The notes beneath the pieces are model-generated. The model searched no databases. It saw only the letters and a program-made list of their open reading frames with translations, and was not told where the DNA came from. A stretch of 64,000 nucleotides of DNA from an uncultured Bacteroides sp. (lineage in GTDB: Bacteria; Bacteroidota; Bacteroidia; Bacteroidales; Bacteroidaceae): contig CAUHML010000006.1 in assembly GCA_959606905.1 (NCBI GenBank), positions 1 through 64,000 on the forward strand, written 5' to 3'. The position numbers and the translations under genes were made by a program. Each line of letters opens with the position of its first letter. Position 1 is the stretch's first letter. Shown piece by piece: positions 16,087-26,304 of the stretch.

Positions 16087-18972
16087 TTAATTCATCGTCA
16101 CTTCCGTACGATCTCCTGTTGCCGACACAGCATACAATTTAAACCCTTCTTTCCAGCTGAGAGGCAAAATAAACGTATGTGTAGAAGATGGAGTGGTTTC
16201 ACCACTGCAAACAAAAATCAACTTTCCATCTGCATCCTTTACTTCATAAGCCACTACATTTTTCCATCCTTGGATAGTTATCGCTTCACCAATAGCCTCC
16301 GTCTTCCCTTCTGTGAAGCTTTTGGCAGTGTGTGTTGCGTGCGAACCTGCCACTACCGACGCCCTACTTTTATATAGTTCAAACGAATTGTCCGATATGT
16401 ACTCCAAGGCTACATCGGGTTTGGAATATCCCAAGCCATTTACTTTATGCCTTAACGCATCTACCATATCCGGCGTTACGGTAAGAGTCCTGGTGTCATA
16501 GTCCTCAATTTTTTTATTGACAGGAGTAAGGAATCCCCACTTTTCAAAGAAATCAAGCAGATTCATCTTTGCCGACAGGCAGCAATTATAGACAAAATCC
16601 AATTGTATGTCTCCGTCCGTCATGCCTGTATAATCTTTATTACGGGCATACTCATAAACATCCGGATAGAATCCGCCTTTGTCCGACTGTTGCAAAGGAG
16701 TCCGTCCCAGCACTTTTCCGAAGTAAAGTTCCAGTTGCCAGAAAGGAACCAGTTTGCAGAAGACATCATTCGCATCGTCACCTATATTTGAAAAATCAGC
16801 ATGAGAACTACCCGCAACGATTATTCCATTCCAGGCTTTTGAGTATCGATTACGGTAAACATCCCCCATGTCTTCAGTTTGTATACGCGAGCCCTGACCA
16901 AAAATTGTTGTCTGGATATACTCGGACATAATGTTATTTGTCACTTCCGTCATTCCGATCCACATCACTCCCAAACGAGTCTGGTTACAGTGACCTATTT
17001 CGTGTGCCGGTCCCCAGCAAGCGCTTGTCTTAAGTTTGGAAGGATTACAGATATCACTCATTGTCATTTGATTATAAGCGGTATGATAGGAAGTGGCATA
17101 CATATATGATTGATACATGACATTCAAGTACATACGGTTTCTGAACATCTTGTCATATTTCTCCAGTCCCAACAACTGCATTTCGTTCAACGCAATCTGG
17201 TCATACAAATCAATCAGTTCGTTTCCGTTATTAGCAGCATATTTACGATAGTCATTCGTTTCGAAAGTCATGTGTGCATACTTCCCTACTACGTCAAAAT
17301 ACTTATCCGTAGCTTTTCCCAACAGTTCATTCCAACGTCCCTCATGTTTCTGCGAGTCAAAATAACCGTTTACTGTTCCCGATGCAAAATGAATCTTCAC
17401 CGGCAACGCAGCCGCATCATCCAACGTCCGGGTATGGTACATCACGTAAACCAATCCTTTTTCACTGATTGTCAACTTGTTCGTTCCTCGACTCAACGGA
17501 TAGGTCACTCCTCCGAAGCCGTCACTTTCCGGAGCATCCAGATTCTGTACCTTCAAACTGATGTCATAACCGTGCGTATCGCCCACAAGTACAATCAGGT
17601 TTTCATTAGCCTTCACCGAAATACCGGTCGGATTGTCTAAAAGACTATACGGATTCGTTTTATGAGTCCCCGATTGAATATCAGGATTCGGGTATGCTTT
17701 AAATTCACCCACACGGAACTCCGGCTCATATTTACCTTTAATCATGTAATAAGCCAGATTCTTAAAGAACGGGAACTCGCACTTCTCAATGTCAGCCTCA
17801 GTAATTCCCGCTTTTAGCTCACTACACGTCTCGTCTGCAAAAAGAGTTGAATAATCAAAGGCTTCGGGATTCTTTGCATAAAATTCCATTTCAGCACAAG
17901 AAGCAAACCCTTGTCCATCTCCTGCACCAGTTTTTACGATAAAGCGGAAGGATTTAGCACGAACGGGAGCATCGAATAATACTTTAGTAGCAGAAGCGGA
18001 ACCTAAGAAATCTTTATCAGCCAAAGGAGTGAAAGCACTCCCATCTTCGGAATATTGAATTTCCACTTCCTTAAACTTTCCGTTGGCACCGTCCGTGCGA
18101 GGATAATAAACCAGATAATCGACATCGGACACTTCTTCCAAATTATAAGTCAGTGTAATGGGGAAGTAATTGCTGCCGGAGTTATTCCAACTGGAATGAT
18201 AAATGGTAGAGTAGTCTCCGTCAAATGATTTTTCAATTTCTCCACCATCTTGGAAAGAAGAAGCGGTCCCATCCTTTACTTTCAATTTAATATCGCCTTT
18301 GATATCTTCCCCCGTGTCGGCATTATATTCATTGAGTCCATGTTGGGTGACAGACACGGTGGCAGAAACCGGTACATCGTTTTCCGTTGCATCTTCCGGC
18401 AGTTTCTCTGTAAATACGATAGTACCTTGTCTTTTGTTGTCCAATATACTGGCACGTACCGAGTAGCAGTAGTCCGTTGTCACCATTTCGGCAGAACGAG
18501 TTTTAGGAGCTTCGACAATCCAGTCGGACAGAACCGGTTCTACCTCAACATTGGTAGTCACGGCAAATTTGATTTGCGCACCCACCGCCGGTACTTCAAA
18601 CGCTTGCTGATCAATCAAGATAGCCGCTTCATAACCTAGCTGACGGACTCTGATCGTTTTCGATAACCCATCTGCCGTAACCGATACGGTAGCTTCACGT
18701 ACCAATCTTTCGTCACTTTGATCTACGGATATTTTCAGCAGTTTTCCTACAATCGAAGGGCGGCACCAACTTTTATCCGATTGGGCAGTCCACGCAACAG
18801 CATTTGTAGTAATCGTCAGACTTTGTTCGCTTGCTTCACTTTTGAAGTCAACTGTTGTTTTACTGATTTCCAATGTAGCAATTGCTATTTCATCGTCGCT
18901 GGAACAAGCCGCCAGCAGACTCAAGGGAATCAAGAAAAGCAGTAATAAATATATTCTTCTCATAGTTTTCAA
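16087..18972 (-). CDS. M60-like zinc peptidase lipoprotein, PUL2
   Basis: This 961-residue lipoprotein (lipobox LLAAC, Cys23) has the same architecture as the PUL1 enzyme: two BACON-type domains at ~35-215, a discoidin/CBM32-like domain at ~230-375 and an M60-like peptidase domain after ~380. The zinc site is HEIGH (His657, Glu658, His661) with Glu676. It is very similar to the PUL1 copy throughout and differs mainly near the C-terminus, where about ten extra residues are present (around AKSFTEGKTEAIG). It probably cleaves O-glycosylated host protein at the cell surface. An ATG three codons downstream is an alternative start. In the present DNA orientation its operon lacks a recognisable promoter. 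Confidence 0.9.
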   Translation of the reverse strand: MKTMRRIYLLLLFLIPLSLLAACSSDDEIAIATLEISKTTVDFKSEASEQSLTITTNAVAWTAQSDKSWCRPSIVGKLLKISVDQSDERLVREATVSVTADGLSKTIRVRQLGYEAAILIDQQAFEVPAVGAQIKFAVTTNVEVEPVLSDWIVEAPKTRSAEMVTTDYCYSVRASILDNKRQGTIVFTEKLPEDATENDVPVSATVSVTQHGLNEYNADTGEDIKGDIKLKVKDGTASSFQDGGEIEKSFDGDYSTIYHSSWNNSGSNYFPITLTYNLEEVSDVDYLVYYPRTDGANGKFKEVEIQYSEDGSAFTPLADKDFLGSASATKVLFDAPVRAKSFRFIVKTGAGDGQGFASCAEMEFYAKNPEAFDYSTLFADETCSELKAGITEADIEKCEFPFFKNLAYYMIKGKYEPEFRVGEFKAYPNPDIQSGTHKTNPYSLLDNPTGISVKANENLIVLVGDTHGYDISLKVQNLDAPESDGFGGVTYPLSRGTNKLTISEKGLVYVMYHTRTLDDAAALPVKIHFASGTVNGYFDSQKHEGRWNELLGKATDKYFDVVGKYAHMTFETNDYRKYAANNGNELIDLYDQIALNEMQLLGLEKYDKMFRNRMYLNVMYQSYMYATSYHTAYNQMTMSDICNPSKLKTSACWGPAHEIGHCNQTRLGVMWIGMTEVTNNIMSEYIQTTIFGQGSRIQTEDMGDVYRNRYSKAWNGIIVAGSSHADFSNIGDDANDVFCKLVPFWQLELYFGKVLGRTPLQQSDKGGFYPDVYEYARNKDYTGMTDGDIQLDFVYNCCLSAKMNLLDFFEKWGFLTPVNKKIEDYDTRTLTVTPDMVDALRHKVNGLGYSKPDVALEYISDNSFELYKSRASVVAGSHATHTAKSFTEGKTEAIGEAITIQGWKNVVAYEVKDADGKLIFVCSGETTPSSTHTFILPLSWKEGFKLYAVSATGDRTEVTMN

Positions 18973-18990
18973 TTTAATTTATAAAAGGGG

Positions 18991-19038
18991 AAAAAGAACG
19001 GAGATACAAATATATCCTAGCAATCATTTGTATCTCCG
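18991..19038 (-). terminator. Hairpin between discoidin gene and M60 gene (PUL2)
   Basis: CGGAGATACAAAT (18999-19011) pairs perfectly with ATTTGTATCTCCG (19026-19038); on the minus strand TTCTTTTT follows. It matches the position, but not the sequence, of the hairpin in PUL1. Confidence 0.65.
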
Positions 19039-19081
19039 CTATCAATTCTCTGTCAGAGAACGTCACTTATTTCAAGAGACA

Positions 19082-19999
19082 TTAATCCTCCACTACCACT
19101 GTCTCTCCGGTTTCGGGATCATAGATTGTCGTTGTCACTTGTTTCAATGCCAGTTCCGACAGAGCAATCCAGTTACTTCCGGAAGTTGCAGACAATACTT
19201 TAAACCAGACATATCGAAATGTTTCATCCGAAGAAATTCTGTCCGACATATATGAGGCTTTCCGAGTTCCCGGAAGTTCTGAAAGAGAAGCCAACTTAGT
19301 CGTTCCCGTTTCATTTACATAATCAGGCTTCGATCCCACCAGTTCCTTACTTACCAAAATATCCATTTCTTTCGGATTATCACAGTTTGCGTTATCTCTA
19401 GCAGTATAAGTGAAACTAAAAAAGTTTGTTTCTTCTTTTAAATCTACTACGATATAATGCGGAAAAGGAGTCGAAGCACTCCAAGACATATGGAAGTAAT
19501 TATCAGAAGCAGTACTACCGTCAAACAGATTCTTCAACGGCCCTTCTGATGTTTCCTGAGCATCGGTCCATGCATCTCCTTCTCCCGTTATTTTAAAGTC
19601 TTTAGAAATAGTTACAGTCTGCTTATTTGCTGCCGCTGCCTGTGCAGTAATAGAGCAAATTTCTCCGCCATTACCATCAGCACTGCATGGCTGTAACGTA
19701 AACACAATATCTCCATATCTTTTCAATAAATTATCCACCAATATCGTATCACTATATACACTAGCCAGACGTAAACACTCCTTACCACTTTCCGGCAATG
19801 TATAAGTAACTTTGATATACTTATAATTAGCATTCTCCGGAATCTTCCATTTCAGTTTTACAGCTCCTGCTTTCGCCTCATAAGAGAGTGTACTCGCATC
19901 CAAAGCTGTCGGAGTCGGATAAGATTCATCATCAGAGCAAGCAGTAAAAACCGTCACTCCCAAGATTCCCATTATAATATAAGATAATATTTTTTTCAT
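19082..19999 (-). CDS. Surface lipoprotein with DUF4959-like and discoidin domains, PUL2
   Basis: This 305-residue lipoprotein has a TACSDDE lipobox. An N-terminal fibronectin-like DUF4959-type domain (about 30-130, with the block RLASVYSDTILVDNLLKRYG shared with the PUL1 paralogue) precedes a discoidin domain (about 160-295, NLFDGSTASDNYFHMSW and IALSELALKQV). It is a probable surface glycan-binding partner of SusCD. The ATG at 19999 is preferred; one four codons upstream, nearer the susD stop, is also open. It differs most from its paralogue in the predicted ligand-binding loops, so it may bind another glycan. Confidence 0.8.
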   Translation of the reverse strand: MKKILSYIIMGILGVTVFTACSDDESYPTPTALDASTLSYEAKAGAVKLKWKIPENANYKYIKVTYTLPESGKECLRLASVYSDTILVDNLLKRYGDIVFTLQPCSADGNGGEICSITAQAAAANKQTVTISKDFKITGEGDAWTDAQETSEGPLKNLFDGSTASDNYFHMSWSASTPFPHYIVVDLKEETNFFSFTYTARDNANCDNPKEMDILVSKELVGSKPDYVNETGTTKLASLSELPGTRKASYMSDRISSDETFRYVWFKVLSATSGSNWIALSELALKQVTTTIYDPETGETVVVED

Positions 20000-20019
20000 A
20001 TTAATAGACATTTTATTGA

Positions 20020-21927
20020 TTAATACCCCGGATTATTCACCAATTGTGGGTCTCTATTTATATCAGTAGAAGGAATTGGCAACAAATACTGAGTAGGAGA
20101 TTTAAACTTACGCTCAAAACTGATTTCTGTCAGTTTGGCAAAATCATCAATTGTTGACGCTTTAATATTCATACCTTTCGCTTTTACTCCGAAATATTCC
20201 TCAGCCAGAAGCCAACGACGCATATCCCAGAAATTTTGATTCTCCAGATACAATTCAATCATTCTTTCCTGACGGACAATTTCCCGAAGTTTAGATTGGT
20301 TCAGCGTAGCTATTCCATTCCATGAAGTTTCTAATGTCGGAATTCCTGCACGTTCTCTGATATAATTGATATATGTCTTAGCATTCGTCAAATCATCTGA
20401 TGTTCCAATTTCAATGCAAGCTTCTGCATAAGCCAAATATAAATCTGCTAATCTAATAACCGGCCAAGGATATTGGTTCAAAGTCGTACTGCTCGTCCCC
20501 ACGGTAGTATTGGGATCCACTCCTTTTTTATTCAAATATCCACCAGGACTATAGTTACCATCACGCTGCACGTTAGCTGTACCAATACTACAATTACCTC
20601 CCAAAAGGAAACTACATACCAAGCGTCCACCATCTACATAACCATCGCTGTAAGCCGGATTTGTAGCATTGTTCAATACCTCAAAGTAACCACCCTGAAA
20701 AGCTATCCAAGCATAATAACGAGGCTCACGGTCTAAATTAAAGAGAATTGTTTTCTGACCCTGTGCAGCTTGAGTAGCATGAGCAGCATCTACACTAACC
20801 ACTTCGGTTTTCACTTTCGATGCAAATTCCGGATCTTCATCCCAAGGCAAACCATTCTTTGTATAAAAGCGATTCAACATAGCCCAAGTAGGACAAACAC
20901 CATTCCATGCCCAACCGTCTTTCACAAACGGCAATGATTTATTTTGTACGCCATAACTACCTTCATTCCGAGTTTCGGCAAACAAAACTTCTACGTTACG
21001 TGATTCCCAATCCACCATACCTGTACGCAAACATCTGACAGCTCCTTCTTCAGGGTATGGATTAGCTTCTGACTCATCCAGCCGGTAATCTTTCTTTTTA
21101 TATAAATCATGTCCGTTCAGTACGGCAAGTTCAATAGCCTCTTTACAGGCATCTCTTGCAAGTACCCACTTATTAGCGTCATAAGTAAGCGGCATCAACT
21201 GCACACCATCCTTATCTACAAAGTTGCTATAAAATTTTGAATTACCATTGAATAGCGGCGAAGCTGCATAAAGTCGCATCTTTGCCTTTAATGATTTAGC
21301 AGCGATACTAGTGGCAAGTCCGAACTCGGAAGCCGTAGAACGAACAGCCGGCAAATCATTGGCAGCTTCGTCAAACAAATTACATATCCATTCCACACAT
21401 TCATCATAAGGTGTTCTTCCCAAATATTCTTCCACCGGAGTCGTGATAGAAGGTGTTTCTTTTATCAGCAAAGTAGGACCATAACAACGGGCCATCAAAT
21501 AATGATAATAAGCTATCAGAAATTTAGTCTGTGCCTTATAATCCACTTTCAAATCGTTTCTCAAATCAGCTACCTTGTCAATCCTTTCAAGCAACATATA
21601 ACATTGGCGGATACCCTGGAAGAAAGTGTCCCAATAAGAAATTACAGGAGTTGCCGCAGAATAGTTTCCTTTAGGGAAACCGGCAAACGTTTCATGCTCG
21701 AATGCAGTAATCACCTCATCACCTGTCATCTGGTCCAAGCTACCACTCGATATGTTACACTGCGGCAAATAGGCATAACAAGAATAAAGATAATCTCTCA
21801 CTGCATCTTTATCAGCATAAGTATCCTCGTCAGTAGTTGTTTCATCCGGAACAATGTCCAGATAGTTACAAGAACTATATCCAATTAATGCAACTAGCAA
21901 GAATAAAATTCTATATATTTTTTTCAT
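20020..21927 (-). CDS. SusD/RagB-type lipoprotein, PUL2
   Basis: This 635-residue lipoprotein (lipobox SSCNYLDIVP) has SusD helices: RQCYMLLERI, IAYYHYLMARCYGPTLLI, VRQERMIELYLENQNFWDMRRWLLAEEYF and a C-terminal LLPIPSTDI. It binds substrate over the SusC2 barrel. The ATG at 21927 is used; a second in-frame ATG lies two codons upstream. It is adjacent to susC2 (20 bp) and the discoidin gene (20 bp). Confidence 0.92.
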   Translation of the reverse strand: MKKIYRILFLLVALIGYSSCNYLDIVPDETTTDEDTYADKDAVRDYLYSCYAYLPQCNISSGSLDQMTGDEVITAFEHETFAGFPKGNYSAATPVISYWDTFFQGIRQCYMLLERIDKVADLRNDLKVDYKAQTKFLIAYYHYLMARCYGPTLLIKETPSITTPVEEYLGRTPYDECVEWICNLFDEAANDLPAVRSTASEFGLATSIAAKSLKAKMRLYAASPLFNGNSKFYSNFVDKDGVQLMPLTYDANKWVLARDACKEAIELAVLNGHDLYKKKDYRLDESEANPYPEEGAVRCLRTGMVDWESRNVEVLFAETRNEGSYGVQNKSLPFVKDGWAWNGVCPTWAMLNRFYTKNGLPWDEDPEFASKVKTEVVSVDAAHATQAAQGQKTILFNLDREPRYYAWIAFQGGYFEVLNNATNPAYSDGYVDGGRLVCSFLLGGNCSIGTANVQRDGNYSPGGYLNKKGVDPNTTVGTSSTTLNQYPWPVIRLADLYLAYAEACIEIGTSDDLTNAKTYINYIRERAGIPTLETSWNGIATLNQSKLREIVRQERMIELYLENQNFWDMRRWLLAEEYFGVKAKGMNIKASTIDDFAKLTEISFERKFKSPTQYLLPIPSTDINRDPQLVNNPGY

Positions 21928-21947
21928 AATCACTGGTTATTATATGT

Positions 21948-24900
21948 TTATTTGAATGTAATTTGAACACCTAAGTTGAAAGTTCTCTGAGTAGGATAAG
22001 CCATACCTTTTCCTCCACCCATTTCAGGATCCCACAATTTAAACGGAGAGAATGTCAGCAGATTGGTTCCACTCATATAAACTCTTCCCCATTTAAAGTT
22101 ATAACCAACTTCTGCATTCTTTAATTTCAGGAAAGCGGCGTTTCTCAACCAATAAGTAGAAGATTGCATATTATTATTGTTGTTGTACTTAGTCAAACGG
22201 GGATATTTAGCATTCGGATTCTGATTTTCTTTGCTCCAATAATCCTCTGCAATCCACTCCAACACATTGTTTTTACTTTGAGTACCAAAAGGCTCAAAAC
22301 CACTCATCATCAATGAGACGTTAGCCTGTCCCTGGAAGAATACGGAGAAGTCCCATTTCTTCCAAGTAATAGACGGACCGAAACCATAGATAATTTCAGG
22401 AATAGTAGGATGACCAATGGCGACTCTGTCATCGGAGTCTATCTGTCCATCATAATTACCATTTACATCCGGTTGGTCTACATATTTCACATCACCTGCC
22501 GCTATTGTTATATTACCTAATGTAGAGGTAGGATTATTCGCTATATCAGCTTCGTCAATATATAGTCCGTCAGCTACATATCCCCATAGTGTATTCAAGG
22601 GTTTTCCTACTGCGGACAGAGCCGGACGTATATCAGCGGCCTCATCAGTTTCCATTACACGATTTCTGGCAAACGTAAACGTTCCTTTAAACTGAATTGA
22701 TAGATCTCTATTGATCTGTTTACCATAATCAACCGCCAAATCAACTCCCCAGTTCTTTACCTTGGCAAAGTTTCCATAGATTACTGTCTTGGCTGCTCCC
22801 AGATAATTAGGAATAGAACCTTTTGTAGTAAGGATATTACTTCTGATCTCACGGAATGCGTCAACTGTCAAATTGAGAGAGTTAAATAATTGAATGTCTG
22901 CTCCCACATTCAGCTTATGACCTACCTCCCATGTCATATCTTCATTTTCAAATCTTGAGAATGTAGGGCCATTATGTGACTCTTTATGGCTGCCATAACC
23001 AGTCTGATAGCTGGGCGAATCATTCAATGTAGTGATTCCCATATACAAGAAACGAGTATAAGGTACTTGGTCGTTACCCACCAAACCATAAGAACCGCGA
23101 ATTTTGAAATTAGATACTATATTTCTAATTGGTTCCCAGAATTTCTCCTGACTGATATTCCAACCCACTGACACAGAGGGGAAGAATCCGAAACGATGTC
23201 CTTTTGCGAAGTTCTCAGATCCATTATAACCAGCATTGAACTCAAATAAATAGCGATTGGCATAATCATAAGCAGCACGAACGGCAATACCCATTCTACG
23301 TTTGGGCAAAGAGTTCAATAAACTGGAATTAACATTTGAGTTATATTCATCCTGGTTATACAACAACATACCACCTACATGATGATCGCCAAAAGCACGG
23401 TCATAATTAAAGTAACCTTGAATGTAAAAGCGTCTGTCACCGTCAGTACCAAAGAAAGAATCTAACGTATGATTGGTTGCATCCCCTATTGAATTTACTG
23501 TATAATTATATGTTCCATCTTCATTCTTGGTATAGTCAGTCAACTGGTAAGTATTATAACCCTGTAAACGATATTTGGAATTATAACTCCAGTTCTTAAA
23601 TGAAATCAATGCTTTGAAGCTCAATCCTTTGGTAATAAAATCAAGTTTCTGATCAAAGTCCAGATTGGCAACAACCGTACTCTCGAACGTATCCTTATAT
23701 CCCATACTGGACACAGCAACAGGGTTTACAGGATTATAGTTACCTGCCACAATACTACCCCAACGATACCATTTCTCATCTTCTTGCGGATACATTACAG
23801 GAAAATCGACCGGGTTAGTTCCCATGATAGCCCCAAAAATATTATCTACACCGGCTCCTTCTGAAGTTGTCAACGGACCATGCATATTGTTCAACTGTAC
23901 ATTCAAGTGTAAAGACAAAGTAGAAGTCTTCGACATATGGAAGTCCACATTATTCTGAAATGCATATTTCATATAGTCGATATTATTCTTATAAGAGAAG
24001 AAGTTGCTGGAACGGTCTTTCAGCATACCTGTTTCATGATTGACATTCACATTCATAAAGTAAGTAATCTTGGAAGTACCTCCGCGAACATTGAAGTTAG
24101 CTTTCTGATTGAAGGTCGCGTTCTTGAATACTTCGTCGTACCAATCCACATTCGGGTAAATGTATGGATTCAAGTTATTCGCCGTACCATAGATTTTATC
24201 ATCTGAATACAGTGCATCTCCGGTACCTTGATTAGTAACGGCTTCATTATACATTCTCATAAACGTCACTCCGTCCACCGTTTTCGGGCGCTTAATGGGG
24301 GTATTGACGTAAGCCTCTACACGCACACCGATAATCGGTTTTTCAAGGTCGGAACCCGACTTGGTTTTAATGATAAGTACACCATTCGCACCGCGTGTAC
24401 CGTACATGGCGGAAGCAGTTGCATCTTTCAGTACAGAAAAACTTTCAATGACTTCCGGATCAAGTGCATTCAAATCCGCTTTTGAGATTTCAACTCCGTC
24501 AAGTACAATAAGCGGAGTAGCACTGTTCATGGTAGCAACACCACGGATAAAGAAATCCGCACCGTTATTTCCAGGCTCACCACTACGTTGATAAGAGATC
24601 ACACCGGAAAGGCGACCGGCAAAAGCCGTAGAAAGATTAGCAGTCGGTACTTTCAAATCTGCCGGACGTACAGACTGGATAGAACCTGTTACTGTTTCTT
24701 TCTTCTGTCCTGTTCCGAAGGCCGTTACGACTACTTCATCCAGCTGTTCTGCATCGTCAGATAAAGTAACACTCAGTACTTTCTGGTTTCCTACTTTGAT
24801 CTCCTTAGAAGAATATCCGATAAAAGAGATAACCAGAACATCACTGGAAGTCGCCATAACCTCGAACTTACCATCTACATCGGTAGTCGTACCGGTTTTT

Positions 24901-25322
24901 GTTCCTTTAATCATAACAGATGCCCCAGGAATGGGATCTCCGGTGGCCGACTCGGTCACTACACCAATAATCTTGTGTTTGGCCGCTTGTTGAGTAAATT
25001 CGCCTTCAACTTTTAAAATAACTTCGTTACCTTTAATAGTATAACTGACTCCACTCCCTTTGAATACTTCGTTAAGCACTTCATTAATTGTACCCGAACA
25101 ATTAATATTTCTAGTTTTTGTGTTTTTCAGGTCTGCTGCATTGTAGAAAAAAGTATAACTACTGTTTTTTTCAATAAGCTGAATAGCCTGTTTAATAGTG
25201 ATTGACTGCCCTTTTACTGAAACTTGTCCCTGAGCTCCAAGGACAGATAACGGATAAAAAAGCAAAGTGAGGACGATATACTTCAAATATCGCCTGCAAC
25301 TAGAGATTCTTTGTTTTCTCAT
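21948..25322 (-). CDS. SusC/RagA-type TonB-dependent transporter with STN domain, PUL2
   Basis: This protein has 1124 residues from the ATG at 25322; this start aligns with the MRK starts of SusC1 and SusC3, and eight extra upstream codons are open. It has a signal peptide to GAQG, an STN domain (~35-100, GQSITIKQAIQLIEKNS), a carboxypeptidase-D-like domain, a plug (VVVTAFGTGQKK, ATASAMYGTRGANGV) and a barrel ending GVQITFK. It imports glycan or glycopeptide and signals to a FecR protein through STN. Here the neighbouring FecR gene is truncated, so signalling should need the inverted DNA orientation. Confidence 0.94.
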   Translation of the reverse strand: MRKQRISSCRRYLKYIVLTLLFYPLSVLGAQGQVSVKGQSITIKQAIQLIEKNSSYTFFYNAADLKNTKTRNINCSGTINEVLNEVFKGSGVSYTIKGNEVILKVEGEFTQQAAKHKIIGVVTESATGDPIPGASVMIKGTKTGTTTDVDGKFEVMATSSDVLVISFIGYSSKEIKVGNQKVLSVTLSDDAEQLDEVVVTAFGTGQKKETVTGSIQSVRPADLKVPTANLSTAFAGRLSGVISYQRSGEPGNNGADFFIRGVATMNSATPLIVLDGVEISKADLNALDPEVIESFSVLKDATASAMYGTRGANGVLIIKTKSGSDLEKPIIGVRVEAYVNTPIKRPKTVDGVTFMRMYNEAVTNQGTGDALYSDDKIYGTANNLNPYIYPNVDWYDEVFKNATFNQKANFNVRGGTSKITYFMNVNVNHETGMLKDRSSNFFSYKNNIDYMKYAFQNNVDFHMSKTSTLSLHLNVQLNNMHGPLTTSEGAGVDNIFGAIMGTNPVDFPVMYPQEDEKWYRWGSIVAGNYNPVNPVAVSSMGYKDTFESTVVANLDFDQKLDFITKGLSFKALISFKNWSYNSKYRLQGYNTYQLTDYTKNEDGTYNYTVNSIGDATNHTLDSFFGTDGDRRFYIQGYFNYDRAFGDHHVGGMLLYNQDEYNSNVNSSLLNSLPKRRMGIAVRAAYDYANRYLFEFNAGYNGSENFAKGHRFGFFPSVSVGWNISQEKFWEPIRNIVSNFKIRGSYGLVGNDQVPYTRFLYMGITTLNDSPSYQTGYGSHKESHNGPTFSRFENEDMTWEVGHKLNVGADIQLFNSLNLTVDAFREIRSNILTTKGSIPNYLGAAKTVIYGNFAKVKNWGVDLAVDYGKQINRDLSIQFKGTFTFARNRVMETDEAADIRPALSAVGKPLNTLWGYVADGLYIDEADIANNPTSTLGNITIAAGDVKYVDQPDVNGNYDGQIDSDDRVAIGHPTIPEIIYGFGPSITWKKWDFSVFFQGQANVSLMMSGFEPFGTQSKNNVLEWIAEDYWSKENQNPNAKYPRLTKYNNNNNMQSSTYWLRNAAFLKLKNAEVGYNFKWGRVYMSGTNLLTFSPFKLWDPEMGGGKGMAYPTQRTFNLGVQITFK

Positions 25323-25381
25323 GCTTCGACTGATTAGATTAGACATTCGATTAAGTTTATAATAAAATATTTATATTGATA

Positions 25382-26107
25382 TTAATGAATAATAATTTGT
25401 TCATTGTGTGTTTCTATGGTCAAATTGAGACTAAAACAGATTTTATCAAGTACATCATCCAAAGTTTCGTCATAACGGATACTCCCACTAAACAATGCTT
25501 TTTTTCCTAAATTCCTCTTTAAGACTATATTTGTATTATACATCTGATTGACTGTTTCAATCAGTTGAGTCAACGGAACATCTTCAAAGTTATATCTTCC
25601 ATTTTCCCAACTGATATTTGAGATATTCTCTATTTGTGTTTGTGCATTATCTACATTATAAGTCACTTTCTGAAGTGGTTGCATGACTATTTTCTTCCCG
25701 GTAGATTCAACATTAAATTCTATCTTTCCATGAAACAGCGTAATTTCATTCTGCTTTATATCATCTTGCTTGACAAGAAAGCAAGTTCCCTTCACTTCTA
25801 TAAAAGCTTTATTAATGTGTACTTGAAAAGTACTTCCCTCGTGCTTATAAACTTCAAATAATGAATTACCACTCAACCAGACTTTTCTGTCTTTATTAAA
25901 ATCTTTTGCAAATTGAATAGAACTTCCGGGCTTCATCCAGACCTTGGTGCTATCCGGCAAAATATACATCATACTTTGTTGGGCTTCAATCCTTACCAAC
26001 TCATTCATTTCCGCTTTATTATCACCTAAAATCATCCAAAGTCCACCTATCAACAATAGGATAGCTACTGAAGCGGCAGCCAAATATGGCCTTAGTTCTA
26101 CAAGAAC
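25382..26107 (-). pseudogene. FecR anti-sigma gene lacking its 5' part (FecR2), predicted silent phase
   Basis: The open frame begins right after an in-frame TAA (complement of 26108-26110) with Val-Leu-Val-Glu-Leu-Arg, then the transmembrane helix (LAAASVAILLLIGGLW), the FecR beta domain and a DUF4974-type end. The ~75-residue cytoplasmic anti-sigma domain, an ATG and a promoter are all missing. A TTG at 26081-26083 would give 233 residues but cuts into the membrane helix. The first codons fall exactly on an invertase-type site (26094-26108) whose inverted partner lies at the same codons of FecR3. Inversion would fuse the FecR3 anti-sigma domain to this frame without a shift, restoring a protein of about 310 residues. 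It is therefore better read as the OFF phase of a switch than as a decayed gene. Confidence 0.8.
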
Positions 26108-26108
26108 T
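26090..26108 (+). repeat. Invertase-type inverted repeat, site C (FecR2)
   Basis: The core AGTTCTACAAGAACT (26094-26108) fits AGTYYYN4GDACT. The 19-bp arm matches site D in inverted orientation with one mismatch. Confidence 0.8.
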
Positions 26109-26167
26109 TAGTAATACATCTCACATCTTTTTTATTTTTTTTCGCATTAATCAATTAACTACATTGC

Positions 26168-26184
26168 TAATTATCAGATAATTA
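26168..26184. repeat. 17-bp palindrome upstream of FecR3 promoter
   Basis: TAATTATC-A-GATAATTA is a perfect palindrome with one central base, 47 bp upstream of the candidate ECF promoter. It could be a regulator-binding site; no partner is known. Confidence 0.4.
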
Positions 26185-26230
26185 CAGTTTACGTTCAAAA
26201 AAACTTTCACTTTTTTACAAAGTCGATGTG

Positions 26231-26258
26231 GGGTTAGAAAGAGCTGGTGTGTATTTAT
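26231..26258 (+). promoter_or_regulatory. Candidate ECF promoter of PUL3 (FecR3)
   Basis: GGGTTA (26231-26236), 14 bases, GTATTTAT (26251-26258). The similarity to the FecR1 promoter extends beyond the boxes (TGTRGGG before, GTGTATTTATA at the second box). The FecR3 ATG is 46 bases downstream. The element lies on the invertible segment, so it can serve only PUL2 or PUL3 at one time. Confidence 0.62.
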
Positions 26259-26304
26259 AGTATATGAGCAACAATAGAGTTTAAAACCAACAAGGTAGAA
26301 TAGA

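Noticed and set aside
25382..26083. Reading the FecR2 remnant as a complete 233-residue gene with a TTG start
   Set aside because: It would begin inside the transmembrane helix and lack the sigma-binding domain. The in-frame codons upstream still match FecR until a TAA, and the break falls on an inversion site.
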